This document shows, piece after piece, positions 25,239 to 33,141 of a stretch of DNA of 64,000 nucleotides (the stretch's first letter is position 1; each line of letters begins with the position of its first letter). The notes under the pieces are model-generated. The model did not search any database. It had not been told where the DNA came from and was given only the letters and a program-made list of their open reading frames with translations. The position numbers were made by a program, and so were the translations under genes. The stretch is taken from the NCBI GenBank assembly GCA_016215655.1, contig JACRIT010000028.1:1-64000 (forward strand), given 5' to 3'. This stretch comes from Acidimicrobiia bacterium. GTDB taxonomy: Bacteria; Actinomycetota; Acidimicrobiia; Spongiisociales; UBA11373.

Positions 25239-26018
25239 TCAGGCGGCCACCGGCCGGCACACCTTGCACGGGCGGTACCCGGCGGCGCGCGCCTCGTCCT
25301 CGGAGGCGAATTCGACGCGATGACCGACACCGGTGCGGCGGGCGTGGCGGCACGTCGGGTGACAGAAGACCCCTGTGGTGTCGCTCCCGGTGAATCGCAC
25401 CCCATGGGCCGCTCTCTCCTCGAAGGCGGCGACATCGAGACCCTCGGCGACGAGGAGGCGGCGCTTGTTCGAAGGGTCTCCGAGCGAGTAGTCGCCGAAG
25501 GTGCCATCGGCGCGCACCACCCGGTGGCAGGGGATGATGACCGGGACCGGATTCGAGGCCAGCGCGGATCCCACGGCGCGCACCGCGCCCGGCCTGCCGA
25601 TCTCCTTGGCCACCCAGCCGTAGGGTCGCACCTCGCCGCGGGGGATGGTGGCGGCGGCGCGCAGCACCGCGGCCTGGAACTCGGTGAGACGGTCGAGGTC
25701 GACGGGCAGGCGACCGGGCCGGCCGGCCACGATGGCGGTGTCGAGGTGCCGGGCGATCACCGGGGGAACGCGATCGACCGGAACGGCGCGCTTGCCGAAC
25801 CGCTGCTCGTAGGTGGCGACGAATCCGCCGGGATCGCCCGCCAGCTCCACGGCGGTGACGCCGTTGGTGCCGAAGGCGACGAGCAGATCTCCGAGGACAC
25901 TGGATCGGCGCACGTACCCGTCGACGATGCCGGTGCCCACGAGCACGTTCGACGCCACACCATCCGGGGCTTTCACCGCGAGGCGTTTGAGTTCGGCGAC
26001 GAGATGATCCTGATTCAC
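25239..26018 (-). CDS. O6-methylguanine-DNA methyltransferase fused to a C-terminal Ada metal-binding domain
   Basis: 259 residues with domains in reversed order relative to Ada. Residues ~35-195 are an Ogt-type methyltransferase with the acceptor Cys164 in IIPCHRVV. Residues ~205-259 match the Ada methylphosphotriester domain, RFTGSDTTGVFCHPTC with C219, C223, C251, C254 at the spacing of the Ada zinc site, where one Cys is the methyl acceptor. In Ada of E. coli the zinc domain is N-terminal and followed by an AraC helix-turn-helix; no HTH is present here. The GTG start overlaps the ECF sigma stop (GTGA), so a partner sigma factor may provide the regulation. Both chemistries reverse DNA alkylation. 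Confidence 0.88.
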   Translation of the reverse strand: MNQDHLVAELKRLAVKAPDGVASNVLVGTGIVDGYVRRSSVLGDLLVAFGTNGVTAVELAGDPGGFVATYEQRFGKRAVPVDRVPPVIARHLDTAIVAGRPGRLPVDLDRLTEFQAAVLRAAATIPRGEVRPYGWVAKEIGRPGAVRAVGSALASNPVPVIIPCHRVVRADGTFGDYSLGDPSNKRRLLVAEGLDVAAFEERAAHGVRFTGSDTTGVFCHPTCRHARRTGVGHRVEFASEDEARAAGYRPCKVCRPVAA

Positions 26019-26572
26019 AGCGAGACCTCCTGGAGACGGGTGCGAAGTCGGGCGAGACCGCGGTGCACATCGGCCTTGACGGTGCCGATGGGTCGGTCGA
26101 GGGCGGCGGCCACCTCATCGATGGGGAGGCCGACCACGTGGCGGAGGACGACGGCGGAGCGCATGGGGAAGGAGAGGTGCCGGAGCTCGGCGGCGAGGCG
26201 ATCGCCGAGCTCGTGGTCGAGTGCCACGGTCTCCGGCCCCCGGCCGGTTCCGGCGGGATCGACCGACAGTTCGGTGGTCACCGGGCGCCGGCTGCGCGTG
26301 CGGTGATGATTGCGGCACAGGTTGACGGCGATGGTCCACACCCAGGCGCCGGGGTTGAGCTCCCGAATCCGCGTGGCGGGGTACTGCCGCAGGGCGCGGT
26401 AGGCCCGCAAGAACGCCTCCTGGGCGATCTCCTCGGCATCGTGTCGATTGCCCACCATGCGCAGTGCCCCGGAGAACACCCCGTCCTGCAGGGTGCGCAC
26501 CAGGTCGGGGAAGGCGGTGTCGAGATCCTGGGCCAGGGCGGCGGCGAGATCGTCCGGGGACATGGTCCTCAT
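26015..26572 (-). CDS. ECF-type RNA polymerase sigma factor
   Basis: 185 residues. Region 2 is seen in GALRMVGNRHDAEEIAQEAFLRAYRALRQYP and WTIAVNLCRNHHRTRSR. Region 4 is ELRHLSFPMRSAVVLRHVVGLPIDEVAAALDRPIGTVKADVHRGLARLR. No anti-sigma gene adjoins it. Instead the stop overlaps the MGMT-Ada gene, so the sigma factor may control or respond to alkylation damage. ATG 26572 or the in-frame ATG 26563 (with GAGG just before it) could be the start; no clear -10 box was found. Confidence 0.9.
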   Translation of the reverse strand: MRTMSPDDLAAALAQDLDTAFPDLVRTLQDGVFSGALRMVGNRHDAEEIAQEAFLRAYRALRQYPATRIRELNPGAWVWTIAVNLCRNHHRTRSRRPVTTELSVDPAGTGRGPETVALDHELGDRLAAELRHLSFPMRSAVVLRHVVGLPIDEVAAALDRPIGTVKADVHRGLARLRTRLQEVSL

Positions 26573-26616
26573 GCTGGCGTACAACCCCGAATCATGCCGA
26601 GTGGTTGCAGGCGCGG

Positions 26617-26622
26617 TAGGGT
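26617..26622 (+). promoter_or_regulatory. -10 box TAGGGT of the methyltransferase gene
   Basis: 7 nt before GTG 26630. Confidence 0.45.
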
Positions 26623-26629
26623 CCCGGCC

Positions 26630-27271
26630 GTGTCCGGATGCTGCGATCCCCGGGGCTATCGCCAGGTGTTCAACGCCGCCCAGGCGGCAAAGGCCGTGCG
26701 CGCCTTCGAGCAGAAGGGTCTCGACGGAACAGCGCGTCCCATGATCGCGGCGCTGCGCGCCGAAGGCTTCGATGGGGCAACGGTGCTCGAAGTGGGTGCG
26801 GGTCCGGCAACGGCGCTGGTGACCTTGCTCGAGGCCGGAGCCGGGCGGGCGGTGGCCTATGACATTTCGCCGTCGTACGAGAGGGTGGCCGGAGCGCTGC
26901 TGCAGGGTCGCGGGCTCACCAACCGGGTCGAGTGGCACACCGGGGACTATCTCGCCTCCGGAGACGATCGCCCCGCGGAGGTGGTGTTCCTCAATCGGGT
27001 GGTGTGCTGTTACCCGGACATCGCCCTCGTCGGGGTCGTCGCCGACCGTGCCAGCAGGCTGCTGGCACTCTCCTATCCCCGCAGGCGGTGGTACACGCGA
27101 TCCGCCATCAGGATGATCAACGGCTACCTGTGGCTGCGACGGGTGCCGTTCCGGGTGTTCGTGCACGATCCGGGCGCCATCGCCCGCAATGTCATCGCCG
27201 CCGGATTCGAGGAGGTCGCCGGCGGGGCCAGCACGGTCTGGGAGTGGAAGGTGTGGCGGCGGGCGGCGTGA
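26630..27271 (+). CDS. Class I SAM-dependent methyltransferase
   Basis: 213 residues. The SAM motif I is ATVLEVGAGPATALVTLLEAGA, with an acidic residue ending strand 2 (AVAYDIS). The N-terminal SGCCDPRGYRQVFN is distinctive of a group sometimes annotated as Mg-protoporphyrin O-methyltransferase-like; the real substrate is unknown. The long frame upstream is not coding: TAGGGT precedes GTG 26630 by 7 nt. It is divergent from the ECF sigma gene across 57 bp and converges on the AlkA gene. Confidence 0.8.
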   Translation: MSGCCDPRGYRQVFNAAQAAKAVRAFEQKGLDGTARPMIAALRAEGFDGATVLEVGAGPATALVTLLEAGAGRAVAYDISPSYERVAGALLQGRGLTNRVEWHTGDYLASGDDRPAEVVFLNRVVCCYPDIALVGVVADRASRLLALSYPRRRWYTRSAIRMINGYLWLRRVPFRVFVHDPGAIARNVIAAGFEEVAGGASTVWEWKVWRRAA

Positions 27272-27278
27272 ACATCGA

Positions 27279-27878
27279 TCACACGCGCTTGCGAGTCCGC
27301 AGATACTTTGCCCACACCAGGTAGGCGGCTGCGGTGCGGTACGGAGACCATTGCCGGGCGACCTCGCGCAGTGCCGACTCCGCGGGAATGGTGTCCAGTC
27401 CGGCGATCTCCTTCCAACCGATGCGGAGTGCCAGGTCTCCGGCGGGGAACACATCGCGTCGACCCAGGCAGAACACGAGGTAGCACTCGGCGGTCCAGCG
27501 TCCCACCCCGGGAAGCGCCACGAGCCGGTCGACCAGCGAGTCGTCGCCGAGCGCGTCGACGGCATCGAAGTCGATGCCTGCAGACCCGATGGCGCGGGCA
27601 TTGGCCGCCTTCTGTGCGGTGAATCCGCAGCGCCGCAGCGTGTCGGAGTCGGCGGTGGTGATCGTTTCGGGTGTCACACCGCCGAGGGCGGTGGTGAGGT
27701 TGCGCCACATGGCGTCGGCGGCCTCGATCGACACCAGCTGTCCGAGGATGAGGCGCACCAGTCCGGCGTACCCTCCACCCCACACGTCGATGCCCAGTGG
27801 AATCCCATCGGCGGCGAGGCGGGGATCGCGCCGGACCACGGTGCGGGCATCGCGTCGGATCTGGTCGGCCGGACTCAC
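27279..27878 (-). CDS. AlkA-type DNA-3-methyladenine glycosylase, short form
   Basis: 199 residues, comprising the HhH-GPD catalytic domain only. The helix-hairpin-helix is ALPGVGRWTAECYL, and the catalytic Asp follows in FPAGDLALRIG. The AlkA-fold entry GLVRLILGQLVSIEAAD is present, but the N-terminal beta domain of E. coli AlkA is missing. GTG 27878 overlaps the stop of the upstream lipoprotein gene (GTGA). With the nearby MGMT-Ada and sigma genes it makes a block of alkylation-repair functions. Confidence 0.85.
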   Translation of the reverse strand: MSPADQIRRDARTVVRRDPRLAADGIPLGIDVWGGGYAGLVRLILGQLVSIEAADAMWRNLTTALGGVTPETITTADSDTLRRCGFTAQKAANARAIGSAGIDFDAVDALGDDSLVDRLVALPGVGRWTAECYLVFCLGRRDVFPAGDLALRIGWKEIAGLDTIPAESALREVARQWSPYRTAAAYLVWAKYLRTRKRV

Positions 27879-28810
27879 GGGCAGCCGGTGCCCTCGCCAT
27901 AGAGCCACAGCGCACCGAGGTCGGCAATGGGTGATGTCGGCTCGGCGGCACGCAACTTCACTCGGCCGGCGACGAACTCGATCGAGGCGGTGCAAGCGGC
28001 TTCGATGAGGTCCGCCTCCAACGCGAGCCAGTCGAGGCTGAGCGGGGCATCGACCGGGGGCTGCGACGACACCGGTGCGTAGGAGCCTTCCGATGCCGCC
28101 GACCACAGCGCTCGCAGGTCCATGAGGTGGTCGACGAATGCCTGGTGCACCTCCTCATGCGATGCCGGTGGACTGAGCGTGGCGAGATCACCCAGGGCAT
28201 CGTCGATGGAAGCGATCACCTCCGGTGCGACCACCACGGCGACCCTGCCCTGCACCGCGTCGTCGAACACCGCGGGGAGGCGCATCACCGGCCGGTAGCG
28301 GCCGAGGAAGCGCCGCACCGTTGCCTCGAGGCCGGCGTCGTAGTCGGTCGCCGACTCGGGGCGGCACAGATCGAGCGTGAGCGCGGTGATCACCTTGGGG
28401 CAGTCCGCCGGCTCCAATCCGACGGCGAGCGATCCGGCGCTGGCCTCGATTCGCAGCCAGGCGAGCGCCATGCCGAAGCGATCATCCGCCGCCAGCGCCG
28501 CCTCGAGATCACCCGCGGCAAGGAGGAGGTCGCCCACGAATGCCGTGTAGCGGGCCACCCCTTCCTCGACGGCGGTGTCGTCGACACGGGTGACCTGGTC
28601 GTAGAGGGTCCCGGCGGTCGCCGTCGCATGCAGCGGATCGATGCGATCGACCAGTGTCTCGGGGGTGGGCGCGGGGAGACGGAGAGCGCGCTCCAGCCCG
28701 AACAGCAGGTCGCTCACCTCGTCAGGGATGGTGTCGAGTGCCCCGGCGAGGGTGCGGGTCGAGCCGGCACAGGAGGCCAGAATCAGGGCGAGAGCGATGA
28801 GGCGGCGCAC
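27875..28810 (-). CDS. Putative lipoprotein, function unknown
   Basis: 311 residues. VRRLIALALILASC gives a short signal with lipobox. The mature part is mostly helical and acidic, with four Cys (SADCPKV, LDLCRPE, EAACTAS, GTGCP) that could form disulfides. I do not recognise a domain. The frame extends further upstream, but GTG 28810 follows TAGCCT by 7 nt and gives a clean signal peptide. It is coupled to the downstream AlkA gene by a GTGA overlap, which need not mean a shared pathway. Confidence 0.65.
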   Translation of the reverse strand: MRRLIALALILASCAGSTRTLAGALDTIPDEVSDLLFGLERALRLPAPTPETLVDRIDPLHATATAGTLYDQVTRVDDTAVEEGVARYTAFVGDLLLAAGDLEAALAADDRFGMALAWLRIEASAGSLAVGLEPADCPKVITALTLDLCRPESATDYDAGLEATVRRFLGRYRPVMRLPAVFDDAVQGRVAVVVAPEVIASIDDALGDLATLSPPASHEEVHQAFVDHLMDLRALWSAASEGSYAPVSSQPPVDAPLSLDWLALEADLIEAACTASIEFVAGRVKLRAAEPTSPIADLGALWLYGEGTGCP

Positions 28811-28817
28811 GGCGGTC

Positions 28818-28823
28818 AGGCTA
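28818..28823 (-). promoter_or_regulatory. -10 box TAGCCT of the 28810 lipoprotein gene
   Basis: Minus strand, 7 nt before the GTG, and decides that start. Confidence 0.6.
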
Positions 28824-28866
28824 CCGAGGATGTGTCTCGCCGTGGTCGTGCGCGAGCGCACGTGAC

Positions 28867-28910
28867 CGCACAAACGAATCGGGAGCGCACCCGAGGGTGC
28901 GCTCCCGATT
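28867..28910 (-). terminator. Strong rho-independent terminator of the lysine-rich gene
   Basis: Perfect 15-bp stem: AATCGGGAGCGCACC (28877-28891) pairs with 28896-28910 around the tetraloop CGAG. On the minus strand TTCGTTTG follows. It lies 18 bp past the stop of the 44-residue gene. A weaker use for the opposite strand is possible. Confidence 0.85.
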
Positions 28911-28927
28911 CAGCGAAGTCGGATCGA

Positions 28928-29062
28928 CTAGCGCTTCTTGGCAGCGGGCTTGCGCTTCGCGGCCACCTTCTTCTTCGGCGTTGCCTTGCGAGCCGCGGGC
29001 TTCTTCGCCGCGGGCTTCTTCTTGGCGACGGTCTTCTTGGCCGCCGGCTTGCGAGTCGTCAT
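28928..29062 (-). CDS. 44-residue lysine/alanine-rich histone H1-like protein
   Basis: The translation, MTTRKPAAKKTVAKKK onward to PAAKKR, is almost only Lys, Ala, Pro, Arg and Thr. PAAKK-type pentads resemble the C-terminal tails of mycobacterial HupB and of bacterial H1-like proteins. A GGGGAGG ribosome site lies 9 nt upstream, and a strong terminator follows, so the gene looks well expressed. By composition it should bind nucleic acid; compaction of DNA or ribosome binding is inference. It lies just downstream of nrdJ on the same strand. Confidence 0.75.
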   Translation of the reverse strand: MTTRKPAAKKTVAKKKPAAKKPAARKATPKKKVAAKRKPAAKKR

Positions 29063-29220
29063 GTCGTATGTCCTCCCCTTATCGGGATCGTTGATGTGAT
29101 GTTGCCATGGATCGACGCGTGAGTAGCGTCAATCACTCACAGATCATCACACAAATGCGCGCGCGACGCGAGCGATTTCTGCGCGAGCGACGAATTCGAT
29201 CGCGATGAGACGCGCGAGGA

Positions 29221-32200
29221 CTACGAGCATCCCATCGAGTTGCCGCAGTTCAAGCACCGATAGCACGACCCGTTGCGCACGGTGATGTGTCCGCATACAT
29301 CGCACAGTGGCGCGTCACCCATCATGTCGGAGAGTGCCGCGTTCACCGATGCGGTCTGCGTCGTTGTCGCGGTGAGACGCTTCGTCTTCACCGCGACCTT
29401 CGTCGCCGGAATCGTCGCGCTGTGGCCGTTGCCGGCATGAACGCCGTTGCCATTGCCGTTCGTGTCGACGGTGGTGGCCACTGCGGGATGACTGATGGGT
29501 GCGGTGCGCGGTGCGCCATCGGCCTCGTCGAGGCCGAGCTGCACGCCGGCATCGACGGCGATGCCACTCGGCGGCTCGGGAAGCTCGCCGACGTCCTTCG
29601 GCGGCACCTGCACCAGATCGGTGCGGCCCAGATACTCGAGACCGAGGGCCCGGAACACGTAGTCGATGATCGAGTTGGCCATCTTGATGTTCGGATGCCC
29701 CTCGACCATGCCCCGCGGCTCGAACGTCTGGAAGGTGAACGACTCGACGTACTCCTCCAGGGGCACTCCGTACTGCAGGCCCTTGGAGACGGCGATGGCA
29801 AAGCACCCGAGGATGCCCCGCAGCGTTGCCCCTTCCTTGGCCAGATCGATGAACAGCTCGCCGAGCGTGCCGTCGGAATACTCCCCGGTGCGGAGGAAGA
29901 TCTTGTGGCCGCCCACCTTGGCCTCCTGCGTCCACCCGCCGCGGCGACTCGGCAGCAGGAACCGAGGCCGGTTCACGCCGTGATACGCCTCGGTCGGGCT
30001 GGTGCCGGCCGGGAAGATGCCGGTGATCAGGCGTGCCTCGGACTCGATGGCGCTCACCAACTCGGCGGACTCGTCCTCGTGGGTGTCGCCGGCGCTCGTG
30101 GTCGACGAGAGCGGCTGGCTCGCCTTCGAGCCATCGCGGTAGAGCGCCATCGCCTTGAGGCCGAGCTCCGCCGACAGCGCGTACGCCTCCTCGATGTCGG
30201 CGACGGTCGCCTCGTTCGGCATGTTGATCGTCTTCGATATCGCTCCGGAGATGAACGGCTGCGCCGCGGCCATCGCCCGGATGTGGCCCGTGTGATGGAT
30301 GAAGCGCTCGCCGTGCTTGCCGTTGCGATTGGCGGTGTCGAACACCGGAAGGTGCTCGGGAGCGAGATGCGGGGCGCCCTCGATGGTCTGCATCCCGCAG
30401 ATCACCTCATTGGCGGCAGCGATCTCGGCCGCCGAGTACCCGAGGGCAGAGAGCAGGTCGAACTCGAACGACGTGTACTGATCCTCGACGAACCCGAGCC
30501 GCTGCAGCGCGGCCTCGCCGACCACGAACACATTGAAGGCGTGGCGCAGGTCGAAGACCCCTGGCAGGGTGGACTCGATGGCATCGACCTCGGACTCGGT
30601 GAAGCCCTTGGCGAGGAGCGACTCACGGTTCACCGAAGGCGCTCCGACGAGCGTCATCGTCCCGACGACGTAGTCGACGATCTCCTTGCGCTGGGCGGCG
30701 TCATAGCCGAGGGTGCGCAGGGCCGGATCGATCGACTGATTGGCGATCTTGAAGTAGCCACCCCCGGCGAGCTTCTTGAACTTCACGAGGGCGAAGTCGG
30801 GCTCGACACCCGTGGTGTCGCAGTCCATGAGCAGGCCGATGGTCCCCGTCGGCGCCAGCACCGTCGACTGGGCGTTGCGGTAGCCATGCTCTTCGCCCAT
30901 TGCCACGGCGCGATCCCAGGACTCCCCGGCCGCTTCGACGAGGTCCGCGGGGCACACGGCAGGATCGATCGCCACCACCGTGTGCGTCACCCCGTCGTAC
31001 TCGCCTCCGCCGTAGGCGGCGGTGCGATGGTTGCGCATCACCCGCAGCATCGACTCGCGGTTCTCGGCGAAGCGCGGGAACGGCCCGAGGACCGACGCCA
31101 TCTCGGCCGAGGTCGCATACGAATCGCCGGTGAGCACTGCGGTGAGGGCACCGGTGATGGCACGTGCTCGATCGGAGTCGTAGGGAACCGCCTGGCGCAT
31201 GAGCAGGGAACCGAGGTTGGCGTAGCCCAACCCCAGGGTGCGGTAGTCGAACGAGCCCTGGGCGATCTCCTTCGAGGGAAAGTGCGCCATCGTCACCGAG
31301 ATCTCGAGCACCACCGTCCACAGCCTGATGGCGTGGCGGTAACCCGCCATGTCGAAGGCGCCCGTGGCATCGTCGTAGAACTTCACCAGGTTGAGGCTGG
31401 CCAGGTTGCAGGCGGTGTTGTCGATGAACATGTACTCGGAGCACGGGTTGGAGGCGCGAATCGGGCCTCCCGCCGGACAGGTGTGCCACTGATTGATGGT
31501 GGTGTCGAACTGGATGCCGGGATCCGCGCAGGCCCAGGCGGCATCGGCGATGCGCCGCCACAGGTCGCGGGCCTTCACCGTTCGCATCACCTTGCCGGTG
31601 GTGCGGGCGGTGAGCTGCCAGTCGCCGTCTTCGGCGACGGCGCGCAGGAAGGTCTCGCTCACGCGAACCGAGTTGTTGGAGTTCTGCCCGGAGACGGTCT
31701 GGTAGGCGTCGCCGTTGAAGTCGGACGAGTAGCCGGCGGCGATGAGGGCCCGCACCTTGTCCTCTTCGACCTTCTTCCAGTCGATGAACTCCTCGATGTC
31801 GGGATGATCGACGTCGAGGATGACCATCTTGGCGGCGCGGCGGGTGGTGCCGCCCGACTTGATCGCTCCGGCGGCGCGATCGCCGATCTTCAGGAACGAC
31901 ATGATCCCAGAGGAGCGTCCCCCGCCCGAGAGGGGCTCGCCTTCGGCGCGCAGGCTGGAGAAATTGGTGCCGGTACCCGACCCGAACTTGAAGAGGCGGG
32001 CCTCGCGGGTCCAGAGGTCCATGATGCCGCCCTCGTTCACGAGGTCGTCGTGCACCGACTGGATGAAGCAGGCGTGCGGGGCAGGGCGGGTGTACGAGTC
32101 GGTCGAGGGGAGCAGCTCGCCGGTCTCGTCGTCGACGTACCAGAAGCCCTGGCTGGGTCCGGTGAGGCCGTACATGTGGTTGAGGCCGGTGTTGAACCAC

Positions 32201-32628
32201 TGCGGGCTGTTGGGGGCGGCGATCTGGTTGACGAGCATGTAGCTCAGCTCGTCCTCGAAAGCCTGGGCGTCGGCCACGGTGGCGAAGTAGCCATACCGCT
32301 CACCCCAGGCGCGCCAGGTCGCCGAGAGCCGGGTGATCACCTGGCGGGCGCTGCGCTCGGCGCCGAGCACCGGCTGGCCGTCGGCGTCGGTCTCCCAGGT
32401 GCCGTCGGAGCGCTGCTGGGGGACACCGGCCTTGCGGAAGTATTTCGACACCATGATGTCGGCGGCCACCTGCGACCAGGTCGCCGGGATCTCGGCGTCG
32501 AGCATCTCGAAGACCACCGATCCGTCGGGATTGGTGATGCGCGAGTCGCGGCGGCTCCACGGCACCGAGTCGAGAGGGTCCTGGCCGACGGTGGTGAAGT
32601 ACCGAGTGATGCGCAGTCCGTCGCCCAT
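29221..32628 (-). CDS. nrdJ: Adenosylcobalamin-dependent (class II) ribonucleotide reductase
   Basis: 1135 residues. The catalytic domain shows NSPQWFNTGL, FKFGSGTGTNFSSLR, NSNNSVRVSETFL, NPCSEYMF and ACNLASLNL. VLAPTGTIGLLMDCDTTGVEPDFALVKFKKL covers the radical-site loop. The C-terminus has a low-complexity linker and a zinc ribbon CDVCGHITVRNGSCYRCLNCG, as in the long NrdJ type. It reduces ribonucleotides to deoxyribonucleotides using a B12-derived thiyl radical, oxygen-independently. GGAGG precedes ATG 32628 by 5 nt. NrdR-box and DnaA-box-like sites lie upstream. Confidence 0.96.
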   Translation of the reverse strand: MGDGLRITRYFTTVGQDPLDSVPWSRRDSRITNPDGSVVFEMLDAEIPATWSQVAADIMVSKYFRKAGVPQQRSDGTWETDADGQPVLGAERSARQVITRLSATWRAWGERYGYFATVADAQAFEDELSYMLVNQIAAPNSPQWFNTGLNHMYGLTGPSQGFWYVDDETGELLPSTDSYTRPAPHACFIQSVHDDLVNEGGIMDLWTREARLFKFGSGTGTNFSSLRAEGEPLSGGGRSSGIMSFLKIGDRAAGAIKSGGTTRRAAKMVILDVDHPDIEEFIDWKKVEEDKVRALIAAGYSSDFNGDAYQTVSGQNSNNSVRVSETFLRAVAEDGDWQLTARTTGKVMRTVKARDLWRRIADAAWACADPGIQFDTTINQWHTCPAGGPIRASNPCSEYMFIDNTACNLASLNLVKFYDDATGAFDMAGYRHAIRLWTVVLEISVTMAHFPSKEIAQGSFDYRTLGLGYANLGSLLMRQAVPYDSDRARAITGALTAVLTGDSYATSAEMASVLGPFPRFAENRESMLRVMRNHRTAAYGGGEYDGVTHTVVAIDPAVCPADLVEAAGESWDRAVAMGEEHGYRNAQSTVLAPTGTIGLLMDCDTTGVEPDFALVKFKKLAGGGYFKIANQSIDPALRTLGYDAAQRKEIVDYVVGTMTLVGAPSVNRESLLAKGFTESEVDAIESTLPGVFDLRHAFNVFVVGEAALQRLGFVEDQYTSFEFDLLSALGYSAAEIAAANEVICGMQTIEGAPHLAPEHLPVFDTANRNGKHGERFIHHTGHIRAMAAAQPFISGAISKTINMPNEATVADIEEAYALSAELGLKAMALYRDGSKASQPLSSTTSAGDTHEDESAELVSAIESEARLITGIFPAGTSPTEAYHGVNRPRFLLPSRRGGWTQEAKVGGHKIFLRTGEYSDGTLGELFIDLAKEGATLRGILGCFAIAVSKGLQYGVPLEEYVESFTFQTFEPRGMVEGHPNIKMANSIIDYVFRALGLEYLGRTDLVQVPPKDVGELPEPPSGIAVDAGVQLGLDEADGAPRTAPISHPAVATTVDTNGNGNGVHAGNGHSATIPATKVAVKTKRLTATTTQTASVNAALSDMMGDAPLCDVCGHITVRNGSCYRCLNCGNSMGCS

Positions 32629-32674
32629 TGCGTCCTCCGTTCGTTCCCCGACGCCACCGGCGTCCTGTCATGGC

Positions 32675-32708
32675 GTGGACAACACGGCAAGGCGATGCGT
32701 TGTCCACA
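32675..32708. promoter_or_regulatory. Inverted DnaA-box-like pair near nrdJ
   Basis: TTGTCCACA at 32700-32708 is a consensus high-GC DnaA box, and GTGGACAAC at 32675-32683 is its inverted partner. As RNA the two arms would also form a hairpin in the nrdJ leader. Confidence 0.5.
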
Positions 32709-32709
32709 G

Positions 32710-32756
32710 CCACAAGATGTAGTGGTTTGCGGTGATCCCACCACAACTTCTTGCGG
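32710..32756 (-). promoter_or_regulatory. NrdR box pair upstream of nrdJ
   Basis: On the minus strand, box 1 is CCACTACATCTTGTGG (32710-32725) and box 2 is CCGCAAGAAGTTGTGG (32741-32756). The known NrdR consensus is acaCwAtATaTwGtgt; box 1 fits well and box 2 moderately. The gap is 15 bp (31 bp start to start), the helical spacing known for NrdR box pairs. NrdR would repress nrdJ when dATP is high. Confidence 0.75.
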
Positions 32757-32766
32757 TAACACACGA

Positions 32767-32778
32767 GTGTAATTACAC
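32767..32778. promoter_or_regulatory. 12-bp palindrome GTGTAATTACAC
   Basis: A perfect palindrome just upstream of the NrdR boxes; a candidate operator for a dimeric regulator. Confidence 0.35.
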
Positions 32779-32940
32779 GCAAGGGTCGCCGTCAAGCAGT
32801 CTCGTGTGGGGCCGGCAACCCGTTCCCACACGGCGGGGAAGAAGGCCGATGAAGGCCCGCGAGAAGGTTCTAGTGCCGGCAATGCGATGGGGCAAGGTGA
32901 GGCATTGGGAAGATTTCGCGGCTGGCGGGAAGCCGACAGG

Positions 32941-33066
32941 TCACAGCTCACAGCCGGCAGCAAGAGCGCGTTCGACCGTTGTCACGCCATCGATCCCCGG
33001 AGACCCCGTGCCGGCGCAGGCGGCGAACAGCAACAGGGATGCGGCGAGGGGCAGCGGCCTCAGCAT
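32941..33066 (-). CDS. Possible 41-residue lipoprotein
   Basis: MLRPLPLAASLLLFAACAGTGS is a full lipoprotein signal with lipobox FAAC, followed by only ~24 mature residues. It lies on the same strand as, and 75 bp beyond, the other small lipoprotein gene. No good ribosome site is visible. It could be a short real gene or the remnant of a longer one. Confidence 0.4.
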   Translation of the reverse strand: MLRPLPLAASLLLFAACAGTGSPGIDGVTTVERALAAGCEL

Positions 33067-33141
33067 GAGGACCCGAGGTTGCGGCGCCTTGCCGCGGAGC
33101 CCCGGATCGATCCAGGGCAGCCGCGCCGGGGTCGTGGGCGA

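Larger units (their letters stand above)
32629..32940. other. nrdJ upstream regulatory region
   Basis: Contains, moving away from nrdJ: a ribosome site, a small hairpin (32651-32663), a 9-bp inverted repeat GTGGACAAC...GTTGTCCAC (32675-32707), the NrdR-box pair, and a 12-bp palindrome (32767-32778). From about 32780 to 32940 nothing was recognised. Confidence 0.75.

Noticed and set aside
29287-32772. A 1161-codon open frame on the strand opposite nrdJ
   Set aside because: It mirrors nrdJ in an antisense frame, a known effect of high-GC codon usage, and its translation is rich in Arg, Gly and His without any recognisable domain.
32629-32830. Cobalamin riboswitch before the B12-dependent reductase
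   Set aside because: No B12-box-like sequence or the multi-helix core could be recognised; only short hairpins and NrdR-type boxes are seen.
33067-33141. Extension of the 41-residue lipoprotein gene upstream
   Set aside because: No in-frame start with a ribosome site and the lipoprotein signal begins at the chosen ATG.
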